Positions 52,546 to 62,036 are shown, counted from the stretch's first letter. The stretch is 64,000 nt of DNA from an uncultured Collinsella sp. (GCA_934621885.1 CAKTUH010000003.1:12227-76226), one strand, 5' to 3'. Notes: a model not told the origin generated them from the letters alone. Made by a program: numbers and translations.

Positions 52546-55500
52546 GACGACGCATCGCTGGGCGGTCGCTCAGCAAAACCCCGAGCTCGAAAAGGAGCTT
52601 TCGGCTGGCCTGGGCATACCCGGGCTGGTGGCGCGCATTATGGTTGCGCACGGCATTACATCCATCGAAGAAGGCCAGCTGTTTTTGACGCCTTCGCTCG
52701 ATCGCGACTGGGCCGACCCACTCATTATCCCGGGCATGTCGGTCGTTGCCGAACGCGTCGAGTGTGCCATTCGCAACCACGAGCGCATCGCGGTCTTTGG
52801 CGATTTTGACGTCGACGGCATTACGTCGACCTGCCTGTTGACCGAGGCACTGCGCACGTTTGGCGCCGATGTCACGCCGTTTATTCCGCATCGCTTTGAC
52901 GAAGGCTACGGTCTTTCGCGCGCGGCGCTCGACCGCGTTAACGAGCTCGCTCGCCCCCAGCTGATCGTGACCGTCGATAACGGCATTGCCGCCAAGGAAG
53001 AGGTTTCCTATCTGGAGAGCCTGGGGATCGATTTGGTGGTCACGGACCATCACGAGCCCTCCGACCAGGTGCCGCAGGGCGTGCCCCTGACCGACCCTAA
53101 GCTCGAGGACGAGGGTCCCTCGCGCGAGCTTGCCGGTGCCGGCGTGGCACTCAAGCTGGTGCAGGTTTTGGGCGAGCGTCTGGGCAAGCCGTCGTATTGG
53201 CGTTCGCTGATCGAGGTTGCGGCGCTTGGTACCGTGTCCGACATGATGCCGCTCACGCCCGAGAATCGCGCACTGGTCGCCGAGGGCATCCAGCAGATGC
53301 GCGTGACCGCCCGCCCCGGCTATATCGCGCTGGCCGCGCTCGCCAAGGCCGACCTCTCTAGCATTACGGCCGATGGCCTGTCGTTTTCGCTCATTCCTCG
53401 CTTGAACGCCGCCGGCCGCATGGCCGATCCCAAGCTGGCGCTCGACCTGCTGCTTGCCCGCGATCCCATCGAGGCAAGCGCGCTGGCGGCCGAGCTCGAG
53501 GAGATCAACCGTCAGCGCCGCGAGATCGAGGCTGAGCTCACACGCGACGCCATGGCAAAGGTCGAGGAGACCTATGATGGCGGTCGCGCAATCGTCGTGG
53601 GTGGCGAGGGCTGGCACGAGGGCGTCAAGGGTATCGTAGCGAGCCGCCTGACCAACCGTTATCACGTGCCGGCGCTGCTCTTCTCGATCGAAGACGGTAT
53701 CGCTCGCGGTTCGGGTCGCTCGGTGGGCAAGGTCAACCTGTTCGACGCCGTAGAACGCTGCTCCGATCTGCTGATTCGTCGCGGCGGGCATGCGGGCGCG
53801 GTGGGCGTGACTATCGAGGCATCCAAGCTCGATGAGTTCCGCCGCCGTCTTTCCGCCGTACTGTCCGAGCTTCCTGCCGAGGACTTTGAAGACACCGACG
53901 AGGTTGCTGCTACTGTCGACCTTTCCGAACTGAATATCGAGACCATCGAACAGATTTCTCGCCTTGAGCCGTTTGGCCAGGGCAACAAGGTGCCGCTGTT
54001 GGCCGCCGAGGGCGTGACGATGTGCGATCGCGCCGTGGTGGGCAAGACCGGCGAGCACATGCGCTTTGTGGCGACGGATGGCGCCGCGAGCGTGCCGGCC
54101 ATTATGTTCCGCGTGCCGCAGATCGATAGGCTCATCAATTGCGATAGCGCTGTCGATTTGGTGTTCGAGGCCGTGGCCGAGCATTGGCAAGGTCGCGTAA
54201 AGCCCAAGCTCATGATCAAGGATGTCTTGGTCCGTGATACCGCGGCGCCCAGCGTTGACGACCCGGCATGTGAGCTTCGCCGTGGCGTGGAGCCTGCGGA
54301 CGCCGGTCTTCGCCTGGAGTCTCGCAAGCGCCAGACGCTCGCCCAGCTTTCCTATACCGAGCTCACGCGCTCGCTCATTCACAGCTTCATTGGCTCGAAC
54401 CAGCCGCACCGCGCGCAGGTCGAGGCGCTCGATGCCCTGGCCGATCACCAAAGTGTTCTTGCCGTCATGGGAACGGGGCGCGGCAAGTCTCTCATCTTCC
54501 ACGTGCATGCCGCGCGCGAGGCGGTTCTTCGTGGGCGTGCGAGCATCTTTGTCTATCCGTTGCGCGCGCTCGTTGCCGACCAGGCCTATCACCTTTCGTC
54601 GACGATGGCCGCGCTCGGCATTGGCGTCGGCGTGCTGACTGGCGAGACCGTGGAGGCCGCGCGCGATGACGTGTTTGCCGGCTTGGCCTCGGGCCGCACC
54701 GGCATCGTGCTCACGACGCCCGAGTTCCTGTCCATTCACCGCGACCGCTTCGCGCGCTCCGGGCGCATCGGCTTTGTCGTTATCGATGAGGCACATCACG
54801 CCGGTCTTGCCAAGGGCGGCGACCGCAGCGCCTATCTAGACATGCCCGATATCCTCAAAGTCCTGGGCGACCCGGTCGTTATGGCAGCGACAGCCACCGC
54901 GACGACTCCGGTCGTGGCCGAGCTCGCCCGCGTGCTGCCGATTACCCGCACAGTGGTCGACGAGACGGTGCGCGAGAACCTGCAACTCGAGGACGACCGC
55001 GATCTTGCGAGCCGCGAGAATCGTCTCGTGTCGATCGTGGCGACGGGGGAGAAGACCGTCATCTACGTCAACTCGCGTGACCAGTCCGTGGCGCTTGCCA
55101 AGACGCTGCGTAAGCGCGTACCCGATTGCGCGACCCGTATCGCGTTCTATAACGCGGGGCTTGCACGCTCCGATCGCCGACGTGTGGAGGAGGCGTTCCG
55201 AGACGGAAGCCTCAGCTGCATCGTTTCGACATCGGCCTTTGGCGAGGGCGTGAATCTGCCCGATATCCGCCATGTCGTGCTCTACCACATGCCGTTTGGC
55301 GCTATCGAGTTCAACCAGATGAGCGGGCGCGCCGGCCGCGATGGGCAGCCCGCCGTGATCCATCTGCTCTATTCGTCGCGCGACGCCCGCATTAACGAGC
55401 GCCTGCTCGATTGTTACGCGCCCGAGCGCGACGAGCTCGTTACGCTCTATCGCGCACTGCAGACGATGTGGCGCTCCAACCGCGGCAAGACCGGAGACGA

Positions 55501-55819
55501 TTCGTTTAGCGCGAGCGATATCGATATCGCGCAGATGTGCCTTGCTATCGATGCCCGCACACCGGTCGATGAGCGCTCGGTGGAAAGCGGCCTGGGAATC
55601 TTCGAAGAACTTGGTTTCTGCCGCGTTTCGGGGTTTGACGACACGCGCCGCATCGCGATGGCCGAAAACCCCGGCCGCGTGCAATTGAGCAGGTCAATCC
55701 GCTATTTGGAGGGCCTGCGCTCGCGCATGGAGTTCTCGGCTTTCCGGAGCTGGGCGCTCGATTCGTGCGCTTCTGATATGCTAGCCAAAGTTAACCGCCC
55801 GATCGTACCGCGGGCCTAG
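52532..55819 (+). CDS. recJ: RecJ-like ssDNA exonuclease fused to a RecQ-like helicase
   Basis: A 1,095-residue fusion. Residues about 1-570 are RecJ: DFDVDG at 91-96, TDHHEP at 171-176, a DHHA1-type GGHAGA at 418-423 and an OB-like region. After a short linker, residues about 605-1095 are a superfamily II helicase: Walker A GTGRGKS at 647-653, DEAH at 752-755, MAATATATTP, then QMSGRAGRDGQ. The helicase is RecQ-like, with the DEAH box and the motif VI spacing. RecJ usually works with a separate RecQ helicase; here both sit in one chain. The start at 52532 fits GGGGTGG upstream. Confidence 0.88.
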   Translation: MSSLKTTHRWAVAQQNPELEKELSAGLGIPGLVARIMVAHGITSIEEGQLFLTPSLDRDWADPLIIPGMSVVAERVECAIRNHERIAVFGDFDVDGITSTCLLTEALRTFGADVTPFIPHRFDEGYGLSRAALDRVNELARPQLIVTVDNGIAAKEEVSYLESLGIDLVVTDHHEPSDQVPQGVPLTDPKLEDEGPSRELAGAGVALKLVQVLGERLGKPSYWRSLIEVAALGTVSDMMPLTPENRALVAEGIQQMRVTARPGYIALAALAKADLSSITADGLSFSLIPRLNAAGRMADPKLALDLLLARDPIEASALAAELEEINRQRREIEAELTRDAMAKVEETYDGGRAIVVGGEGWHEGVKGIVASRLTNRYHVPALLFSIEDGIARGSGRSVGKVNLFDAVERCSDLLIRRGGHAGAVGVTIEASKLDEFRRRLSAVLSELPAEDFEDTDEVAATVDLSELNIETIEQISRLEPFGQGNKVPLLAAEGVTMCDRAVVGKTGEHMRFVATDGAASVPAIMFRVPQIDRLINCDSAVDLVFEAVAEHWQGRVKPKLMIKDVLVRDTAAPSVDDPACELRRGVEPADAGLRLESRKRQTLAQLSYTELTRSLIHSFIGSNQPHRAQVEALDALADHQSVLAVMGTGRGKSLIFHVHAAREAVLRGRASIFVYPLRALVADQAYHLSSTMAALGIGVGVLTGETVEAARDDVFAGLASGRTGIVLTTPEFLSIHRDRFARSGRIGFVVIDEAHHAGLAKGGDRSAYLDMPDILKVLGDPVVMAATATATTPVVAELARVLPITRTVVDETVRENLQLEDDRDLASRENRLVSIVATGEKTVIYVNSRDQSVALAKTLRKRVPDCATRIAFYNAGLARSDRRRVEEAFRDGSLSCIVSTSAFGEGVNLPDIRHVVLYHMPFGAIEFNQMSGRAGRDGQPAVIHLLYSSRDARINERLLDCYAPERDELVTLYRALQTMWRSNRGKTGDDSFSASDIDIAQMCLAIDARTPVDERSVESGLGIFEELGFCRVSGFDDTRRIAMAENPGRVQLSRSIRYLEGLRSRMEFSAFRSWALDSCASDMLAKVNRPIVPRA

Positions 55820-55834
55820 GGGAAGGGGACCTCG

Positions 55835-58195
55835 ATGGATGCCGCAGCCCGTACCGCCCATGATTCCACCCTCCAGCCGTTCTCGGAGATGGAGCACTAT
55901 AAGCATGCCGATGAGCTGCCGCCCGAGATTATGGCGGACAGCTACGACAAGCTGGAGCGCCTGTGCCTCAAATATATGAATGAGGACGACTTCTCCAAGG
56001 TGGAGCAGGCCTACTGCTTTGCCGCCGAGAAGCACTGCAACCAAAAGCGCCGCTCGGGCGAGATGTACATCAACCATCCCGTCGAGGTGGCCATCATTCT
56101 GGCCGACCTTAAGATGGACTGCGATGTGGTGTGCGCCGCGCTGCTGCACGATACCGTCGAGGATACCGAGACCTCGCTTGCCGATGTCTCGGGCCTGTTT
56201 GGCGATACGGTGGCCGAGCTTGTCGACGGCGTGACCAAGCTCACCAACATCGAAGTCGATAGCATGGACGAGAAGCAGGCGCTCACGCTGCGCAAGATGT
56301 TCCTCGCCATGTCCAAGGACATTCGCGTCATCATCGTCAAACTTGCCGACCGCCTGCACAACATGCGTACGCTGGCGGCCCTGCGCGAGGACCGTCGCCT
56401 GTTTAAGGCGCGTGAGACCATGGACGTGTATGCGCCCCTGGCCGACCGCCTGGGCATGAGTTCCATTAAGTGGGAGCTCGAGGACCTGTCGTTCTTCTAT
56501 CTGGAGCCCGACGCCTACCAGCGCATCGCGCGCATGGTAGCGGAGTCGCGCGAGGTTCGCGAGCGCTATCTGGCCGAGACCATCAAGACGCTCACCGACG
56601 AGCTCAACCGTATTGGCCTTGAGGGCTTCCAGATCAACGGTCGTTCCAAGCACTATTGGTCCATCTACCAAAAGATGAAGCGCAAGGGCAAGGAGTTCTC
56701 CGAGATCTACGACCTGGTGGCGCTGCGCGTCATTACCCATTCGGTACGCGATTGCTACTCCACGCTCGGCGCGGTGCACACGCTGTGGCACCCCATGCCC
56801 GGCCGCTTTAAAGACTATATCGCCATGCCCAAGGTCAATAACTACCAGTCGCTCCACACGACGGTTATCGGTCCCACGGCCCGCCCGCTCGAGATTCAGA
56901 TTCGAACCTACGAGATGCACGAGCAGGCCGAGTACGGTATCGCCGCCCACTGGCTGTATAAAAAGTCGGGCGGATCTTCTGCCTCCAAGACCAACGATGC
57001 CCAGCGCCTGGACGACCAGATCAACTGGCTCAAGCACTCGCTCGACTGGGCCGCCTCCGACGAGATCACCGATGCCAAGGAGTACCTGCATTCGCTGAAG
57101 GTCGACCTGTTCGACCAGGAGATCTTTGTCTTTACGCCCAAGGGCGAGGTCATGGCGCTCCGTGCCGGCTCCACCCCGCTCGACTTTGCCTACGCTGTCC
57201 ACACCGAGGTCGGCAACCACTGCGTGGGCGCCAAGATCAACGGTGCCGTGGCGCCGCTCACGCACGAGATCAAGACGGGCGACCGTGTCGAGATCCTGAC
57301 CAACAAGAGTTCCAAACCGTCGCGCGACTGGCTCAAGATCGTCAAGACGCCTTCGGCCAAGTCCAAGATCCGTCGCTACTTTGCCGCCGCGACTAAGGAC
57401 GACGACGCCGCCGCCGGTCGCGATGTGCTGGCCAAGGACCTGCGCAAGCGCGGGTATGGCATTTCCACGCCGCGCTCGACGCGTGCGCTCAATGCCGTGG
57501 CGGAGCAGCTGAACTACAAGCAGCTCGAGGACCTGTTTGCGGCTGTCGGTGCCGGTAAGGTCGCCCCGCGTGCCGTGGGCAACAAGGTCGAGCAGATCTT
57601 GGATCCCAAGCCCGAGGAGCAGCTCACCAAGGCCGAGGCCATCGCCGAGGTCGTGAAACAGCCCGCCCGCGGCTCCAACCGCAAGCCGCAAAAGCGCGGC
57701 AAGAGCGCGAGCAACGGCATCATCGTCAAGGGCGAGAGCAACAGCGGCCTGCTGGTGCGTCTGGCGCACTGCTGCAATCCCGTGACGGGCGACGATATCG
57801 TCGGCTTCATCACGCGTGGTCGCGGCGTTTCGGTGCACCGTGCCAACTGTCCCAACGTCAAGGGTCTTATGGAGCATCCCGAGCGCATGATCGACGTGGA
57901 GTGGGACGGCGCCGCCGACACGCTCTTCCAGGTCGAGATCGTGGTCGAGTGCCTGGACCGTATGGGCCTGCTCAAGGACGTCACCATCGCCATCGGCGAT
58001 GCGGGCGGCAACATCCTTTCGGCTGCCACGTCGACCAACCGCGAGGGCATCGCAACGCTGCGCTTCATGGTCGAGATTTCGGACGCGAGTGGCCTGGATC
58101 CGCTGCTGTCCTCTATCAGCGGCGTCGACTCGGTCTACGACGCCCGCCGCCTCATGCCCGGCGAGGGCGGAGCGCAACTCAAGCGTCGCGTGTAG
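55835..58195 (+). CDS. rel: RelA/SpoT-type (p)ppGpp synthetase/hydrolase
   Basis: A 786-residue bifunctional Rel. The HD hydrolase domain is intact (YINHPVEVA, LLHDTVEDTE). The synthetase domain has RSKHYWSIYQKMKRKGK and YDLVALRVI. TGS (EIFVFTPKGEVMAL, about residue 430) and a C-terminal ACT domain follow. It makes and breaks down ppGpp in the stringent response. The presence of both domains suggests it is the main enzyme. GGGGAAGGGG precedes the ATG, 16 bases after the recJ-like stop, so the two are probably co-transcribed. Confidence 0.95.
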   Translation: MDAAARTAHDSTLQPFSEMEHYKHADELPPEIMADSYDKLERLCLKYMNEDDFSKVEQAYCFAAEKHCNQKRRSGEMYINHPVEVAIILADLKMDCDVVCAALLHDTVEDTETSLADVSGLFGDTVAELVDGVTKLTNIEVDSMDEKQALTLRKMFLAMSKDIRVIIVKLADRLHNMRTLAALREDRRLFKARETMDVYAPLADRLGMSSIKWELEDLSFFYLEPDAYQRIARMVAESREVRERYLAETIKTLTDELNRIGLEGFQINGRSKHYWSIYQKMKRKGKEFSEIYDLVALRVITHSVRDCYSTLGAVHTLWHPMPGRFKDYIAMPKVNNYQSLHTTVIGPTARPLEIQIRTYEMHEQAEYGIAAHWLYKKSGGSSASKTNDAQRLDDQINWLKHSLDWAASDEITDAKEYLHSLKVDLFDQEIFVFTPKGEVMALRAGSTPLDFAYAVHTEVGNHCVGAKINGAVAPLTHEIKTGDRVEILTNKSSKPSRDWLKIVKTPSAKSKIRRYFAAATKDDDAAAGRDVLAKDLRKRGYGISTPRSTRALNAVAEQLNYKQLEDLFAAVGAGKVAPRAVGNKVEQILDPKPEEQLTKAEAIAEVVKQPARGSNRKPQKRGKSASNGIIVKGESNSGLLVRLAHCCNPVTGDDIVGFITRGRGVSVHRANCPNVKGLMEHPERMIDVEWDGAADTLFQVEIVVECLDRMGLLKDVTIAIGDAGGNILSAATSTNREGIATLRFMVEISDASGLDPLLSSISGVDSVYDARRLMPGEGGAQLKRRV

Positions 58196-58229
58196 GTGCG
58201 AGAGTCCCGCAGCATCATAGATATTTGGT

Positions 58230-58264
58230 TACGTCGAGGCATCGTTGGGTGCCTCGACGTATTT
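58230..58264 (+). terminator. Hairpin after rel
   Basis: Perfect 12-base arms TACGTCGAGGCA (58230-58241) and TGCCTCGACGTA (58250-58261) followed by TTT. A short T run means a partial terminator that may still allow read-through to the MBL gene. Confidence 0.65.
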
Positions 58265-58281
58265 AGAAGGAGAGTGTGCAT

Positions 58282-58965
58282 ATGGACGATATGACTTTGG
58301 ACCTGACGCCCCGAGGTGCGGCTTCGATTGAGACGCTGGTCAACGGCCCGATTCAGACCAACAGTTACGCCGTGATTTCAAATGGCGAGTGCTTAATCGT
58401 CGATCCGGCGTGGGAAGGCGAGCGTCTTGTGGAGCATATTCGCACCGAACATCCTGAGGTGCGCGTACTCGGCTCTGCCTGCACGCACGGTCATGCCGAC
58501 CATGTTGGCGGGGTTGCCGGGGTGCGGGCTGCCGTTGGCGACGCCTCGCTATATGAACTGTGCGCCAAGGACGTAGCGGTACCTCGTGCAAATATCGAGG
58601 AGCAACGCGCCATGTGGGGCATCGAGACGCCCGATCCGGGTGAGCCGACGCGCTTGCTTGCCGAGGGCGATACGATCGAGGTGGGCGACGTCTGCCTGCA
58701 AGTGATCGAGACGCCGGGGCATACGCCGGGCGGCATCGTCCTGTTCGCCGCCACCGAGCAGGGAAATATTGCCTTTGTGGGCGACACGCTTTTCCCGGGC
58801 AGCCATGGTCGTACCGATCTTTCCGGCGGCGACGAGGCTGCGATCATGCGCTCGCTCTCCAAACTTGCCAAGGTTCTTCCGCCCGATACCGTTTGCTTGA
58901 CGGGCCATGGCGATTCGACCACCGTCGCGCGTGAGCTCATGCAGAATCCGTTCATGCAGATGTAG
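58282..58965 (+). CDS. MBL-fold metallo-hydrolase, glyoxalase II-like
   Basis: A 227-residue metallo-beta-lactamase-fold protein. The metal motif is THGHADHVGG (residues about 70-80), with the further ligands in TPGHTPGG, FVGDTLFP and GHGDST. The NSYAVISNGECLIVDP start and small size match glyoxalase II-like hydrolases with broad thioester or phosphoester substrates. AGAAGGAGA fits ATG 58282 better than the GTG at 58276. In bacteria such genes often lie beside rel, as here. Confidence 0.88.
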   Translation: MDDMTLDLTPRGAASIETLVNGPIQTNSYAVISNGECLIVDPAWEGERLVEHIRTEHPEVRVLGSACTHGHADHVGGVAGVRAAVGDASLYELCAKDVAVPRANIEEQRAMWGIETPDPGEPTRLLAEGDTIEVGDVCLQVIETPGHTPGGIVLFAATEQGNIAFVGDTLFPGSHGRTDLSGGDEAAIMRSLSKLAKVLPPDTVCLTGHGDSTTVARELMQNPFMQM

Positions 58966-59090
58966 GTTCAAAGCCGTCTCTCGAACCACGAAGACCACTC
59001 AATCGTCAAGTTATTTTCCCCAGCGGGTCGATTCTGCGGGGCAAACGGTCAAAATTTGTCCAATCGGATGATATTCGTGAACAAACGAAC

Positions 59091-59119
59091 GTTTATGCCG
59101 CGGTATGCCGTGGTAAAAT
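59091..59119 (+). promoter_or_regulatory. Candidate promoter of fba
   Basis: TAAAAT at 59114-59119 is a good -10, with a weak -35 (GTTTAT at 59091-59096, spacing 17), 41 bases before the aldolase start. The remaining 58966-59090 holds nothing I recognise. Confidence 0.35.
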
Positions 59120-59159
59120 CACAGGCGTTATCGGAGCAACCTTACAGGAGGTTTCTTTT

Positions 59160-60026
59160 ATGCTCGTCAACGCAGCAGACATGCTCAAGAAGGCCGAGGC
59201 CGGCAAGTACGCTCTCGGTGCCTTCAACACCAACAACCTCGAGTGGACCCTGGCCATTCTCCAGGCCGCCGAGGAGGCCAAGTCTCCGCTGATCCTTCAG
59301 TGCACCGCTGGTGCCGCTAAGTGGATGGGTGGTTTCAAGGTCTGCGCCGACATGGTCAAGGCTGCCGTCGAGGCCACGGGCGTTACCGTTCCCGTCGCCC
59401 TTCACCTCGATCATGGTTCTTACGAGGACTGCTTCAAGTGCATCGAGGCCGGCTTCACGTCCATCATGTATGACGGCTCTCACGAGGAGACCTTCCAGCT
59501 TAACCTCGACCGCACCAAGGAGCTCGTTGAGCTTGCCCACTCCAAGGGCATGTCCATCGAGGCCGAGGTTGGCGGCATCGGCGGCACCGAGGACGGCGTG
59601 ACCTCCAACGGCGAGCTCGCTGACCCCGCTGAGTGCAAGCAGATTGCCGACCTGGGCGTCGACTTCCTCGCCTGCGGCATCGGCAACATCCACGGCGTGT
59701 ACCCCGCCGACTGGGCTGGCCTTTCCTTCGAGCGTCTGGGCGAGATCAAGGCCCAGACCGGTGACCTGCCCCTCGTTCTGCACGGTGGCACCGGCATCCC
59801 CGAGGATCAGATCAAGAAGGCCATCTCCCTGGGCATCTCCAAGATCAACGTCAACACCGACCTGCAGCTCGTCTTCGCCAAGGGCGTCCGCGAGTACATC
59901 GAGGCTGGCAAGGATCAGCAGGGCAAGGGCTTTGACCCCCGCAAGCTCCTCAAGCCTGGTCGCGACAACATCGTTGCCCGCACCAAGGAGCTCATGGAGG
60001 AGTTTGGCTCCGTCAACAAGGCGTAA
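59160..60026 (+). CDS. fba: Fructose-bisphosphate aldolase, class II
   Basis: A 288-residue zinc aldolase. The zinc His is in VPVALHLDHGS (about residue 83), YDGSHEETFQLN follows, and the substrate loop is LHGGTGIPEDQIKKAI. Class II aldolases cleave fructose-1,6-bisphosphate in glycolysis. Codon use is strongly biased to highly expressed codons (AAG, GAG, CTC). GGAGG is well spaced from the ATG. It stands alone between the promoter region and a palindrome at 60049. Confidence 0.94.
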   Translation: MLVNAADMLKKAEAGKYALGAFNTNNLEWTLAILQAAEEAKSPLILQCTAGAAKWMGGFKVCADMVKAAVEATGVTVPVALHLDHGSYEDCFKCIEAGFTSIMYDGSHEETFQLNLDRTKELVELAHSKGMSIEAEVGGIGGTEDGVTSNGELADPAECKQIADLGVDFLACGIGNIHGVYPADWAGLSFERLGEIKAQTGDLPLVLHGGTGIPEDQIKKAISLGISKINVNTDLQLVFAKGVREYIEAGKDQQGKGFDPRKLLKPGRDNIVARTKELMEEFGSVNKA

Positions 60027-60048
60027 GCGTCGATAAACTTATCCCGCC

Positions 60049-60272
60049 GGAAGCCCCGTCCCCCTACACTGTTTCCTTTGCGCTCACCTGGCTTCGCCAG
60101 AAGTCGCGCCAAGGAAACAGTTCCGGGGGACGGGGCTTCCTTCGTTTAACGCCGCAGGGTTACGAGTCTGAATAAAAATGGCTCCAGGCATTGCCAGAAG
60201 TCGCGCGACGGAATCGGCTCCGGGGAAACGGGGCCTCCTTTGTTAACTCGCTACAGGGTTACTGGGCTGAGA
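60049..60272. repeat. Large palindrome and degenerate direct copy
   Basis: The arms 60049-60083 and 60106-60140 are near-perfect inverted repeats with a GTCCCCC/GGGGGAC core and an inner CTGGC/GCCAG hairpin. A diverged copy of the right-hand part, from about 60182 to 60272, follows at an offset near 98 bases (GCCAGAAGTCGCG appears in both). The element fills most of the 350-base gap between fba and the transglutaminase gene. Confidence 0.75.
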
Positions 60273-60376
60273 TAATTAAATAGGTACCGCTTATCGGTGT
60301 TGTGGGCTCCTTGGTTGGGGCTTTGTTTTTGTGTCGGTACAATGGGTTCAGTTTGTCGTTTGATGTGGGAGTGGTT

Positions 60377-61810
60377 ATGGCTGTTGTTGATGTTTTGCCT
60401 TCGGATGGGAAGGTTATTGACGAGGGTCCTGTTGGTTGCTCTGTTGATGTTTGCTGTGATGATTTTCGTCATCTCGATATTGGATTGCCGCCTGAGATTC
60501 TTCGTCTCAAGGATGCCGGGTATCTGAAGCAGGCTGTTGCAGCTTGTGATCGCCTCTTGGGGCAGAATCCCGATCCTTCTCTGGCTGCTTGCGTTCGTGC
60601 TGAGCGGTATCGCATGCTCGAGACGCCGCTTCATTTTTCGGTGTCGCGCAATCAGGCTATTGCGATGATTCGCGAGGAATGGCCTGAGTTTACCGAAGAG
60701 CAGTTTGATGATCTGATTAATCGTAAGCGTATTGACTGGCGTTTTATCGATGGCGAGCTGTTTGTTCTCGATAACTTCCTCGATTCGCTTCGCGTGTATC
60801 CCAAGGAGGTTCCGGGCTTGCGTCCCGATCCTACGGACGGCATAGCGCTGCGCAACCAGATGCTCAAGGAGATGGAGTCGCAAAACGGGTTGACTCGCGT
60901 CATCACGCTTAAGGCGTCCGTGTCTGTCCCTGGGGCTTTGGAGGGGGAGACCGTTCGCGCGTGGCTTCCCGTTGCCGCCGCCTGCCGTCAGCAGTCTCAA
61001 GTTGAGATTCTCGACATCACGCCGGATGGCGCCGTTGCTCCCGAAGACGTCTCGGCTCGCACTGCCTCGTGGACATCTTCGACTGAGCGTTCATTCTCGG
61101 TGACCTATCGCTATCACATTGATGCCGCCTATTGCAATGTCTATGGGGGTACGCTTCCGTCGCATCCGTGCATGGGCACGCCGTTGCCCGAGGACACTTC
61201 CGAGGACCGTCCGCACATTGCGTTTACGCCGTACCTGCAGCAGATGACGGCCCGTGTTATTGACGGGCTCGAGGACCCGCTCGATCGTGCCCGTGCTATC
61301 TACGATTACCTGACGCAGCATATCGACTATCGCTATCAGCCGCCGTACCTGCTTTTGGGGTCTATTGCCGATGACTGCGCGCATTCGCTCCGCGGCGATT
61401 GCGGCGTTATGGCGCTTACGTTTATCACCATGTGTCGCATTGCCGGCGTGCCTGCCCGTTGGCAGAGTGGCCTGTATGTTGCACCGGATTCGGTGGGGCC
61501 GCACGATTGGGCAGAGTTCTATACACCGCAGACCGGTTGGCTCAACGCCGACGTCTCGTTTGGTTCCTCGGCGCGCAGGATGGGGGAGGAGTGGCGTCGT
61601 CGTCACTACTTTGGCAACCTCGATCCATGGCGCATGGTGGCAAACAATCGGTTCCAGGCCGAGTTTGAGCCGGCTTTCGACGGCATGCGCGAGGACCCCT
61701 ACGACAATCAGATGGGCGAGGCCTCAGTCGACGGTCGCGGATGCCGTCAGCGTGAGATGCTCCGTACGGTCGAACTCGTCGAAATGCTCGAAGTTCCATT
61801 TTCGGACTAA
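60377..61810 (+). CDS. Transglutaminase-like cysteine protease-fold protein
   Basis: A 477-residue protein with a transglutaminase core: GDCGVMALTFITMCRIAGVPARWQSG holds the active-site Cys (about residue 341), PHDWAEFYTPQTGWLNADVSF has the His and Asp. The N-terminal ~200 residues are helical and of unknown fold, with an IREEWPEFTEEQFDDLINR segment. No signal peptide is seen, so it is probably cytoplasmic; the family includes peptidases and cross-linking enzymes. The first 400 bases use more T-ending codons than neighbours, suggesting a different history or low expression. Confidence 0.8.
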   Translation: MAVVDVLPSDGKVIDEGPVGCSVDVCCDDFRHLDIGLPPEILRLKDAGYLKQAVAACDRLLGQNPDPSLAACVRAERYRMLETPLHFSVSRNQAIAMIREEWPEFTEEQFDDLINRKRIDWRFIDGELFVLDNFLDSLRVYPKEVPGLRPDPTDGIALRNQMLKEMESQNGLTRVITLKASVSVPGALEGETVRAWLPVAAACRQQSQVEILDITPDGAVAPEDVSARTASWTSSTERSFSVTYRYHIDAAYCNVYGGTLPSHPCMGTPLPEDTSEDRPHIAFTPYLQQMTARVIDGLEDPLDRARAIYDYLTQHIDYRYQPPYLLLGSIADDCAHSLRGDCGVMALTFITMCRIAGVPARWQSGLYVAPDSVGPHDWAEFYTPQTGWLNADVSFGSSARRMGEEWRRRHYFGNLDPWRMVANNRFQAEFEPAFDGMREDPYDNQMGEASVDGRGCRQREMLRTVELVEMLEVPFSD

Positions 61811-61849
61811 TCGATAGCAAGCTGTGATAAACTAACTCACGCATTACGT

Positions 61850-61936
61850 GCCCGAGTGGCGGAATTGGCAGACGCAGTGGACTCAAAATCCACCGTTGGC
61901 AACAACGTGCGAGTTCGAGTCTCGCCTCGGGCACCA
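61850..61936 (+). tRNA. tRNA-Leu (anticodon CAA)
   Basis: Complete class II tRNA: acceptor stem GCCCGAG/CTCGGGC, anticodon stem GTGGA/TCCAC with loop CTCAAAA (anticodon CAA), long variable arm and encoded CCA at 61934-61936. It is followed by a terminator at 61956-61978. Confidence 0.95.
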
Positions 61937-61982
61937 TACATGCAAGTGAGCGTTCAAGGGGGTTTAGGCCCCCTTTTTCGTG
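61914..61982 (+). repeat. 69-bp direct repeat, left copy (tRNA-Leu 3' end)
   Basis: From the T-arm of tRNA-Leu through the CCA and the terminator. Matches 62098-62166 at 67 of 69 positions; the two differences are in the terminator loop (TT versus CA). Confidence 0.9.
61956..61978 (+). terminator. Terminator of tRNA-Leu
   Basis: A hairpin of GGGGG and CCCCC with TTTAGG between, followed by TTTTT. Part of the duplicated segment. Confidence 0.8.
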
Positions 61983-62013
61983 CCGAACTCGCGTGAGCGC
62001 GCGGAGCGTTAAG

Positions 62014-62036
62014 CAAACAGGCCTGTGGCCTGTTTG
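62014..62036. repeat. Palindrome between the tRNA-end repeats
   Basis: CAAACAGGCC TGT GGCCTGTTTG, perfect 10-base arms with a three-base loop, in the 115-base segment (61983-62097) bounded by the direct repeats. The rest of that segment is GC-rich with short palindromes and codes for nothing I recognise. Confidence 0.75.
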
